Shown here piece after piece: positions 1-5,365 of a stretch of DNA of 6,406 nt. The stretch is from DASUKL01 sp036278755 (GTDB lineage: Bacteria > Chloroflexota > Limnocylindria > Limnocylindrales > CSP1-4). The notes under the pieces are model-generated. The model made no database searches and was not told the origin of the DNA. It saw only the letters and a program-made list of their open reading frames with translations. Location: NCBI GenBank assembly GCA_036278755.1, contig DASUKL010000029.1, positions 1 to 6,406 on the forward strand. The letters run 5' to 3'. Made by a program: the position numbers and the translations under genes. The first letter of the stretch is position 1. Each line of letters begins with the position of its first letter.

Positions 1-284
1 TGGTAGCCCGCCGCGGCCACGGCGGCGGCCACGCGTTGCGCGGCGCGGTGCTCCTCGAAGGCCGGCTCCGGGTCGGCATGGAGAGCGTGGGAGAGGTCGA
101 TGAGCTGCGGGCCCGCGGCGGCGACGGCGGCGGCCAGGCGGGCCTTGAGCCCGGCGTGCGGTTCGGCCGGCGGCGCGGTCAGGTCGAGGTCCGATCCGGA
201 GCCCGACCGCGGGTTCGGGTCCGGATCGAGGTCCAGGCTCGGCTCGCGGCTCGGCCCGGGCTGGGGCGGCGGCGCGGCCGTCAT
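1..284 (-). CDS. M20-family metallo-amidohydrolase/peptidase, N-terminal part (cut by the window edge)
   Basis: The first 94 residues are visible; the reading frame is still open at base 1. After about 45 low-complexity residues rich in Pro, Asp and Ser comes the segment LIDLSHALHADPEPAFEEHR (residues 61-80). This matches the N-terminal signature of M20 amidohydrolases (Leu-x-x-hydrophobic-Ser/Arg, a His, then Pro-Glu-x-x-Phe-Glu-Glu), followed by the expected amphipathic helix ending in Ala-Ala-Gly-Tyr. M20 enzymes use two zinc ions to hydrolyse peptide, N-acyl-amino-acid or carbamoyl bonds; the metal-binding residues lie beyond the window, so substrate and activity cannot be judged. The ATG at 284 overlaps the stop of the upstream ureohydrolase as ATGA and has an SD-like GAGGTG about 5 nt upstream. 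No other ATG or GTG lies in frame in the extension, so this start is favoured, and the N-terminal tail is longer than usual for the family. Translational coupling suggests a function linked to the ureohydrolase (inference). Confidence 0.8.
   Translation of the reverse strand, partial: MTAAPPPQPGPSREPSLDLDPDPNPRSGSGSDLDLTAPPAEPHAGLKARLAAAVAAAGPQLIDLSHALHADPEPAFEEHRAAQRVAAAVAAAGY
192..228. repeat. Inverted repeat (long hairpin) inside the M20 gene start
   Basis: CGATCCGGA at 192-200 is the exact reverse complement of TCCGGATCG at 220-228. Inside these arms, CCCGA (202-206) pairs with TCGGG (215-219), with one unpaired G at 201. The result is a stem of 14 base pairs around an 8-nt loop. A 9-bp direct repeat, TCGAGGTCC, flanks it at 184-192 and 226-234. 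It lies in the low-complexity N-terminal extension of the M20 protein (Asp-Pro-Asp-Pro and Ser-Gly-Ser repeats). It may simply reflect repeated Asp/Pro/Ser/Gly codons in GC-rich DNA. No T-tract follows, so it is not a typical intrinsic terminator. Confidence 0.45.
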
Positions 285-1339
285 CGGCCCACCTCGTGGC
301 GGACGATCTGCCCCGCTCGCTTCTTGAGGGCCATGGCGCTCAGCGCCTCCAGCACCGCCCGATGAGCCAGCATGGCCGTCACCTCGCTCTGATCGTAGGG
401 CGGCGAGACCTCGACGACGTCCATCGCCGCGAGGTCGACCTGACCCACGACCCGGCGCACGGAGCGGAGGATCTCGCGGGCAAGGAGACCCCCCGGCTCG
501 GGCGTGCCGGTCCCCGGGGCCATGCCCGGATCGACGACGTCGATGTCGAGGGAGAGATACACGAGGTCCGGCCCATCGAGGGCCTCCCTGATGGCCGCAT
601 CGACGACGGCCTCGGCGCCCTGTTCCTCGATCTCGCGCATGAGGTGCCAGCGCATGCCCTGGGCCTGCATCCAGGCGAAGACCTCCTGGTCGGGCCAGTA
701 GCCGCGCAGGCCCACCTGGACGAAGTTGCGTCCGGCCACGGCGCCGGACTCGATGAGCCGCCGCATGGGCGTCCCATGGCCAGCCAGGACGCCGAAGTCG
801 CGATCGGCCGTGTCGGCATGCGCGTCGAAGTGGACCACCCCGATGGTCCGCGGGTAGAGCGCATCGGCCACGGCACTGACGCTCGGCCAGGTGATCGAGT
901 GGTCGCCGCCAAGGACGAAGGGCACGGCCCCGCTGCTAACGACCTCGGCGACCTTGCGATAGACCATGGCGTGGCCGCGATCGAGCCAGGCGGGCACGAT
1001 CTCGGCGTCGCCAGCGTCCACCACGTCGAGTTCGTCCCAGAGGACCACGTCGAGGGCCAGCGAGTGGTCACCGTCGGTATAGGTGGCCTGCCGGATGGCC
1101 CGCGGCCCGAAGCGGGCACCGGGCCGGTAACTGACCCCGTCGTCGAACGGCGCGCCGACGATGGCCGCATCAGGGCCCCGCTCGGCCAGGGCAGACGCTT
1201 CGCGGACCAGATCGCGCTTGCAGTAGGTCGTCGAGCCGACGTACGTCGGGAGCTCGGTCTCGGAGAACGTGGGCCACGCGCGGTCCCAACCGTTGCGGGA
1301 CGCGAACGAGCGCCGTTCCGGAGTGGCCGGTTCGGTCAC
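281..1339 (-). CDS. speB: Agmatinase-type ureohydrolase (arginase superfamily)
   Basis: Dinuclear manganese ureohydrolase; the family hydrolyses a guanidino group to urea and an amine, classically agmatine to putrescine plus urea in the cytoplasm. All metal-binding motifs are present (numbering from the GTG at 1339, 352 residues): GGDHS at 144-148 (His147), DAHAD at 172-176 (Asp172, His174, Asp176) and SLDIDVVDP at 263-271 (Asp265, Asp267). The agmatinase-style APGTGTPEPGG follows, then VVEVSPPYD at about 308-316, and a His-Gly-Thr motif after DAHAD as in agmatinases. The frame can be read from a GTG at 1399, but the GTG at 1339 has AAGGGG spaced 5 nt upstream and removes 20 residues (rich in Arg) unlike the family; 352 residues is still slightly long because of an N-terminal extension. 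Its stop overlaps the next gene as ATGA. Other members of the fold act on guanidinobutyrate, guanidine or arginine, so family membership is near certain but the exact substrate is not. Confidence 0.93.
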   Translation of the reverse strand: MTEPATPERRSFASRNGWDRAWPTFSETELPTYVGSTTYCKRDLVREASALAERGPDAAIVGAPFDDGVSYRPGARFGPRAIRQATYTDGDHSLALDVVLWDELDVVDAGDAEIVPAWLDRGHAMVYRKVAEVVSSGAVPFVLGGDHSITWPSVSAVADALYPRTIGVVHFDAHADTADRDFGVLAGHGTPMRRLIESGAVAGRNFVQVGLRGYWPDQEVFAWMQAQGMRWHLMREIEEQGAEAVVDAAIREALDGPDLVYLSLDIDVVDPGMAPGTGTPEPGGLLAREILRSVRRVVGQVDLAAMDVVEVSPPYDQSEVTAMLAHRAVLEALSAMALKKRAGQIVRHEVGR

Positions 1340-1344
1340 GGGGT

Positions 1345-1350
1345 CCCCTT
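1345..1350 (-). promoter_or_regulatory. Ribosome binding site deciding the ureohydrolase start
   Basis: Read on the minus strand, AAGGGG lies 5 nt before the GTG at 1339. The upstream in-frame GTG at 1399 has no comparable purine-rich element, so this site favours the shorter 352-residue product. Confidence 0.6.
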
Positions 1351-1358
1351 GCCCTGCA

Positions 1359-1398
1359 TGGCACCGCCGGTTCCGGGCCGCGGTCCAGCGGGGTGCCA
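1359..1398 (-). promoter_or_regulatory. Inverted repeat in the ureohydrolase leader
   Basis: The 108-bp gap between the small membrane protein stop (1448) and the ureohydrolase GTG (1339) contains TGGCACC at 1359-1365 and its perfect reverse complement GGTGCCA at 1392-1398, with a 26-nt GC-rich loop. A second, outer pair (GCATG at 1356-1360, CATGC at 1404-1408) could form an alternative pairing. The stem ends about 9 nt upstream of the SD sequence, where an mRNA structure or a dimeric regulator could affect expression. There is no T-run to make it an obvious terminator, and I recognise no known riboswitch. Function is inferred only from position and symmetry. Confidence 0.35.
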
Positions 1399-1447
1399 CG
1401 GCGCATGCTACGGCCTGCGGCCCTGGCTGTGCACCCGGCGCGGGCCC

Positions 1448-1819
1448 CTAGGGCTCGACTGAGAGGCTGATCTCGACGAAGACGACCATGGCGGCCATGA
1501 ACAGGCCGATCGGCGGACTGAAGGCGCCCTGGGAGCGGAGCAGGACGAAGGCGGCCACCAGGATGCCGATCCAGGTGCCTCGCCGGGCCGCCTTCAGCCA
1601 GTCGCCCCGGTAGGCGATCCGCCGATGGCGACCGAAGGCGGCCAGCCAGAAGAGCGGCACCGTGGTCAGGGCGAAGGCCAGCCCGAGGAGGACGGCGCCC
1701 GTGGCCTGCGTCGGCAGCCCTTCGGGGAAGCGGGTGGTCAGCAGCAGCGCGACGGAGGCCCAGACCACCGCGGCCAGCCCGAAGAGGCCCAGGCTGGCCA
1801 TCCGATCGCGGGCGTACAT
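1448..1819 (-). CDS. Small four-helix integral membrane protein, function unknown
   Basis: The 123-residue product has four hydrophobic segments at about residues 8-28, 40-62, 81-95 and 101-119. The loop between helices 2 and 3 (residues 64-80) holds seven Arg/Lys, and the N-terminus is also basic (MYARDR). By the positive-inside rule this puts both termini and the central loop in the cytoplasm. I see no catalytic or metal-binding motif and do not recognise the family. The ATG at 1819 is the first possible start: the same frame is closed 30 nt upstream by the helicase stop, and no ATG, GTG or TTG lies between. An internal Met at residue 7 is an alternative. The SD is weak (GCGGG, 4 nt upstream), so translation may depend on the helicase gene 27 bp upstream. 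Absence of stops, credible topology and fit in the gene string support a real gene. Confidence 0.75.
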   Translation of the reverse strand: MYARDRMASLGLFGLAAVVWASVALLLTTRFPEGLPTQATGAVLLGLAFALTTVPLFWLAAFGRHRRIAYRGDWLKAARRGTWIGILVAAFVLLRSQGAFSPPIGLFMAAMVVFVEISLSVEP

Positions 1820-1846
1820 CGGCCCGCAGTCTAGACGGCCGGCGCC

Positions 1847-4800
1847 TCATGGCGCGACGCTCTGGGGGCAGATCTGCCGGAAGGGGCAATGGCCACAAGC
1901 GAATGGCCCGGGCGTGGCTTCGAAGGCGCCGGCGCGGATGCCGGCCCCGGTCGCGGCGATCGTCTGCCGCGCCCGTTCCAGACGCTCCTCCGTGGGGCTC
2001 ACCCGACCGACGACCCCCGAATCGAGGAAGTGGAGTTGCACCGCCGCCGGCGCCCGGCCCTCGGCGGCCTCGTAGGCCAGGGCATACACGGCCAGCTGAA
2101 GGGACTCGCCGGCCCGTCGCTGGGCGGTCCGGACGTCGCGCACATCGCTCGTCTTGTAGTCGGTGATGACGGGGCCCTCGGAGGTCTCGTCGACCCGATC
2201 GTAGCGGCCGCGGACGCGATCCCGGCCGAGGAGCACGGCGAAGGGCGCCTCGACCGCTGCGGGGGCCGTGGCGCCGGCGGAGAGCCGCTGGGCCCGGAAC
2301 CGGCGGAGCGCAGCCAGACCGCTGGCGAAGCGGGCCGCCTCGTGCTCGGCGGAGAGGAACCCCTCCGGCCGCCAGGCCTCCCGGAGCGCCGCCTCAAGGC
2401 TGGCTTCGTCGAGGACCAGGCCCTGCGTCTCGGCCCGGTGATAGGCCGCCACGGCGGCGTGCATGGCACTCCCGAATGAGAGCAGGTGGTGATCCGGCGT
2501 CGGCAGGCCGAGGACGTAGCGGTAGCGGTACTGGAGCGGGCAGGTGCCGTACGTGTCGAGCTGGGAGAAGCTCAGGTCCAGACGGCCGCGAGCCCGAGGG
2601 GGCGGCGGGGCTGGCGCTTCGGGCGGCGGAGCCAGACCCTCGACGAGGGAGGCGGCCGTCGAGGACGACATCTCGGGCAGCGGCGCAGGCGCATCGAGGG
2701 CTTCGGCCAGGAAGGGCGACGGTCGGCGGGCCCGGCGACCCCCGCCGCGCACCGCCCAGCTGAGGACCAGTTCGTCACGGGCTCGGGTGAAGGCCACGTA
2801 GGCCAGGCGCCGCTCCTCGGCCAGCGGGTCCTCCGCCACCATCTCCCCTGGCCCGGCCGTCGCGTCCAAGGGACGCTGCAGCCCCTCCGGGAAGGGGATC
2901 GCCGGAGGCCGGCCGCGAGCGGGGAAGCGGCCGTCGGCCAGGCCGGCCACGAAGACGACGGGGAACTCGAGGCCCTTGGCCTTGTGCACCGTCAGCACGG
3001 CCACGGCATCGCCGGGGCCCTCGTCGTCGGCGGCCGGGGCGTCCCCGGCCGCGACGAGCCCGGCCAGGTGCGGCACCACGACCGGGAGGCGAGGATCGGG
3101 CAGGAGCTCCGACAGGCGACGGATGGCATCGAAGAAGGCGCCGACATCGGCCAAGGTCGCCTCTGCGGCCGGTCCCGCCGCGGCCAGCCGGGCCAAGCGG
3201 CCGGAACGCTTGAGATGGTCGAACAGGACCTCGGTAGCCGGACGTCGATGGGCCAGGTCGCTGGCCACCCGCAGGTCGGCCAGGAGCCGCCGGAAGGCCC
3301 GCCCCTGGCTGCCCACGAGACGGACCGCGCCCGAGTCCGCGGCGGCCCCCTCCATCACCGCCCAGAGGCTGGTCCGCCGTCGTCGGGCCTCCTGAAGCAG
3401 GAGGGTGAGGGTGGGCCCGCCCAGGCCGTAAGCCTCCCCGCTGGCCAGCGACCACAGGTCGATCGAGCGTTCGAGATCCGCTGCCACCCGCAGAAAGGAC
3501 AGCAGCTCACGCACGATCGGCCGCTGGTAGAGCCCGGAGGCGCCGCTGAACCACGAGGGCAGGCCCTCGCCGTCCAGGGCTCGCAGGATGGGGATCGCGT
3601 CCGCGTTGGCCCGGACGAGGACGGCGTGCCGACCGGCCGAGGCCCCCTGCCGCACCCGCTCGGCGATCGTCGTGGCGATCCAGGCCGCTTCCGCATCGGT
3701 CGTGGGGAAGGCGCGGGCCACGAGGGGGATGGGTCGGGCCCGACGCACCAGCGCCTGGACCTCCCGTGGACGTGACGCGAGTCCGGCCGGGACATCGTCG
3801 AGGTGGCTGATGAGTCGCCCTGCGGCTTCGAGGATGGGCCCCCGCGAGCGGTGGTTGCGGCGCAGGGCGACCAGCCGGGCCCCGGGGAACGTCCGCCGCA
3901 AGCCGCCCAGGCCTGCCCGAGCCCCACGGAAGCCGTAGATGGCCTGGTCGTCGTCGCCGACGGCGGTCACGTTCGCCGCCGGTCCGGCCACCAGGGCCAG
4001 CAGCGCCAGTTGGGTGGGGTCGGTGTCCTGTGACTCATCCACCAGCACGTAGCGATAGCGCCGCCCGACGTCCGCCCGCACGTCGGGCTGCTCTCGGAGG
4101 AGCCGCACGGCGAGCGCCACCTGATCCCCGAAGTCGATGGCTCCCGCCTGGCCGAGCAAGCGCTCATAGGCAGCGTAGGCCCCGGCCAGCTCGCCCTGGG
4201 CCGCCGCGGCGGCCTCGAGCGCCTCACGGTCCGGATCCACCTCCGCCGACCCTGATCCCGGGCCCAGACCAGCGGCGAAGGCGGCCCAGTCGCCGGGGGC
4301 GATGTCTTCCTGCCGCGCCCGCTCGAAGAGCCCGACGAGGGCGGCAAGGAAGCGGGTCGGGTCACCCAGCGGGCGGTAGCGCTCGAGTCCCAGCTCGAAG
4401 AGGTGCTCGCGCAGGAGGCAGACGATCTCCGCCCGGGTCAACAGGCGCGGCTCGAGGGGCAGGCCGAGGCGGAGGGCATGTTCGCGGACCAGGTGGTCAC
4501 CGAAGGCATGGAACGTCTCGATAGCCGTGTCGGCGTAGCCATAGGGCACCAGCTCGTCGATCCGGCCCTGCATCTCGTCGGCCGCGCGGGCGGTGAAGGT
4601 GAGGGCCAGGATCTGCGACGGCCGGGCGCGTCGCGTCGCGATGAGCCAGGCGATCCGGCGGGTGAGGACGTGGGTCTTGCCGGTGCCCGGACCGGCCAGC
4701 ACGAGGAGCGGCCCGTCGCCGTGCGTGACGGCACGCCGCTGACGGCCGTCCAAGCCGCGCAGGAGACCCGCCACCGTCTGCAGCGAGACCGGGGCGCGGG

Positions 4801-4855
4801 CGGGTGCTTGGGGTGGGGTCAGGGGTCCGAGGGGGCTGGGTCGTTCGATCACCAT
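1847..4855 (-). CDS. UvrD/PcrA-like SF1A DNA helicase fused to a PD-(D/E)XK iron-sulfur nuclease
   Basis: A 1002-residue ATP-dependent 3'-5' DNA helicase with a C-terminal nuclease. Helicase motifs in order: Q-motif region LDGRQ (35-39), Walker A GPGTGKT (55-61), motif Ia LALTFTARAADEM (83-95), motif II VDESQDTD (272-279; Ser replaces the usual Phe/Tyr), motif III GDDDQAIYGFRGA (300-312), motif IV RRNHRS (332-337), motif V TVHKAKGLEF (622-631) and motif VI AYVAFTRARDEL (685-696). A Pro-rich linker (about 741-755) leads to the nuclease: FSQLDTYGTCPLQYRYRY (763-780), GSAMH (His799), GRYDRVD (Asp886) and TDYKT (Asp899, Lys901), then a QLAVYALAY helix. Cys772 with Cys987, Cys990 and Cys996 form the C-xn-C-x2-C-x5-C pattern of AddB/Cas4-type 4Fe-4S clusters. 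This architecture is known from the AdnA/AdnB and AddB end-processing enzymes, so double-strand-break resection is the likely role (inference). No second helicase-nuclease gene is adjacent. The ATG at 4855 has GGAGG 5 nt upstream. All key residues look intact. Confidence 0.95.
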   Translation of the reverse strand: MVIERPSPLGPLTPPQAPARAPVSLQTVAGLLRGLDGRQRRAVTHGDGPLLVLAGPGTGKTHVLTRRIAWLIATRRARPSQILALTFTARAADEMQGRIDELVPYGYADTAIETFHAFGDHLVREHALRLGLPLEPRLLTRAEIVCLLREHLFELGLERYRPLGDPTRFLAALVGLFERARQEDIAPGDWAAFAAGLGPGSGSAEVDPDREALEAAAAAQGELAGAYAAYERLLGQAGAIDFGDQVALAVRLLREQPDVRADVGRRYRYVLVDESQDTDPTQLALLALVAGPAANVTAVGDDDQAIYGFRGARAGLGGLRRTFPGARLVALRRNHRSRGPILEAAGRLISHLDDVPAGLASRPREVQALVRRARPIPLVARAFPTTDAEAAWIATTIAERVRQGASAGRHAVLVRANADAIPILRALDGEGLPSWFSGASGLYQRPIVRELLSFLRVAADLERSIDLWSLASGEAYGLGGPTLTLLLQEARRRRTSLWAVMEGAAADSGAVRLVGSQGRAFRRLLADLRVASDLAHRRPATEVLFDHLKRSGRLARLAAAGPAAEATLADVGAFFDAIRRLSELLPDPRLPVVVPHLAGLVAAGDAPAADDEGPGDAVAVLTVHKAKGLEFPVVFVAGLADGRFPARGRPPAIPFPEGLQRPLDATAGPGEMVAEDPLAEERRLAYVAFTRARDELVLSWAVRGGGRRARRPSPFLAEALDAPAPLPEMSSSTAASLVEGLAPPPEAPAPPPPRARGRLDLSFSQLDTYGTCPLQYRYRYVLGLPTPDHHLLSFGSAMHAAVAAYHRAETQGLVLDEASLEAALREAWRPEGFLSAEHEAARFASGLAALRRFRAQRLSAGATAPAAVEAPFAVLLGRDRVRGRYDRVDETSEGPVITDYKTSDVRDVRTAQRRAGESLQLAVYALAYEAAEGRAPAAVQLHFLDSGVVGRVSPTEERLERARQTIAATGAGIRAGAFEATPGPFACGHCPFRQICPQSVAP

Positions 4856-4893
4856 CGAAGCCTCCGCCTGCCCCGTGCCAGCTGTCTGTCATG

Positions 4894-4922
4894 GGCCCGC
4901 CCGGCGTGATGCCCGGGCGGCC
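4894..4922. repeat. Imperfect inverted repeat in the divergent intergenic region
   Basis: GGCC at 4894-4897 pairs with GGCC at 4919-4922, and GCCCGG at 4899-4904 pairs with CCGGGC at 4913-4918. This gives 10 base pairs of all-GC stem with one bulged C (4898) and an 8-nt loop. It lies roughly midway between the two divergent start codons, where it could be an operator or a leader hairpin in the helicase mRNA. With this base composition, chance occurrence is also plausible. No T-run follows on either strand. Confidence 0.4.
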
Positions 4923-4979
4923 GTTCGCTTGCGGTATCCTCGGTCGGTCCCGTACCAGTCGCGGAGGCCCGTCCTCCCC

Positions 4980-4985
4980 AGGGAG
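4980..4985 (+). promoter_or_regulatory. Ribosome binding site for the GTG-started small protein
   Basis: AGGGAG sits 5 nt before the GTG at 4991. It supports this non-ATG start and argues that the short plus-strand frame is translated. A short GGAGG/CCTCC hairpin (4963-4977) lies directly upstream. Confidence 0.6.
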
Positions 4986-4990
4986 CCTGT

Positions 4991-5365
4991 GTGAGCAAGC
5001 GCAACCGCACCAGCCGGCGTCCGTCGAGCCGCCCCATTGCCCGCCCCGGCCGACCAGGACGGCCGGGCGACCGACCGTTGGGTCCCGCCCCCACGCGCAC
5101 GACCTCGGCTGCCCTCGAGGCCGCCACGATCGAGTCGGGGGACGCGCTCGCGAGCACGGCCGAACAGCCCGACGGCGATGTCCAGCGCCAGGCCCGTGAC
5201 CGCAGCCATGCCCGGCCCAGCGGCCTGCTGGCCAAGCGGGCCGAGGACGAGTACGTCTACGTGGCCCAGGACATCCGCCACATCGCCATGGTCCTCGGCC
5301 TGGTCTTCGTGATCTTCGTGGTCCTGTGGGTCCTCATCGAGGTCGCCCACGTCATCCGCTACTGA
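4991..5365 (+). CDS. Small basic, disordered protein with one C-terminal transmembrane anchor, function unknown
   Basis: The 124-residue product starts at GTG. Residues 1-35 are rich in Arg, Pro and Ser (MSKRNRTSRRPSSRP, then Arg-Pro-Gly repeats), and the stretch to about 78 looks unstructured. Residues 80-97 are charged, with the juxtamembrane segment EDEYVYVAQDIRHIA. One very hydrophobic helix follows at about 97-118 (VLGLVFVIFVVLWVLI), leaving only a short tail. There is no signal peptide or Cys motif. The likely topology is N-in and C-terminally anchored, with the basic region in the cytoplasm, where it could touch nucleic acid or acidic partners (inference). The start has a good SD. It is the only plus-strand gene here, sits between rarA and the helicase-nuclease, and its stop overlaps the end of rarA by 7 bp. 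I do not recognise a named family. The clean membrane helix right before the stop makes a chance frame unlikely. Confidence 0.75.
   Translation: MSKRNRTSRRPSSRPIARPGRPGRPGDRPLGPAPTRTTSAALEAATIESGDALASTAEQPDGDVQRQARDRSHARPSGLLAKRAEDEYVYVAQDIRHIAMVLGLVFVIFVVLWVLIEVAHVIRY

Larger units (their letters stand above)
4856..4990. promoter_or_regulatory. Divergent intergenic region between the helicase-nuclease and the small anchored protein
   Basis: This 135-bp spacer must hold at least the plus-strand promoter and probably the helicase promoter, since the two genes point away from each other. At the helicase end is its GGAGG (4861-4865, read on the minus strand); at the other end is AGGGAG for the small gene. 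TATCCT at 4935-4940 is a possible plus-strand -10 element, but nothing resembling a -35 box lies 16-18 bp before it, so promoter position is uncertain. A GC-rich hairpin occupies 4894-4922. Confidence 0.45.

Noticed and set aside
296..1462. A 388-codon open frame on the plus strand opposite the ureohydrolase
   Set aside because: It is an antisense shadow of a gene with intact catalytic motifs. Stop-free antisense frames are expected in such GC-rich DNA, and the product is a His/Gly/Asp-rich sequence resembling no protein family.
1817..1849. Possible readthrough fusion of the helicase-nuclease to the membrane protein, since the two are in the same frame separated by one TGA
   Set aside because: The nuclease domain is complete with all four cysteines before the stop, and a 1-in-3 chance of sharing a frame needs no explanation. 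No readthrough or selenocysteine signal is apparent.
1170..1898. A 242-codon minus-strand frame overlapping the membrane protein and the start of the ureohydrolase
   Set aside because: It is out of frame with both genes it overlaps and is Arg/Pro/Ala low-complexity. The 1448-1819 frame in the same region gives a credible four-helix topology instead.
2486..3775. A 429-codon plus-strand open frame opposite the helicase-nuclease
   Set aside because: It is antisense to the motif-complete helicase and rich in Arg, Gly and Gln, with no recognisable domain; it is explained by GC-driven absence of stops.
5037..5090. Repetitive CGGCCGACC-like motifs that might suggest short repeats
   Set aside because: They encode the Arg-Pro-Gly-rich N-terminus of the small protein and show no regular spacing or spacer structure, so they are not a CRISPR or iteron array.
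4889..5350. Minus-strand frames opposite the small anchored protein
   Set aside because: The plus-strand frame has an SD at correct spacing and ends in a well-formed membrane helix; the opposite frames look like low-complexity acidic or Arg-rich translations.
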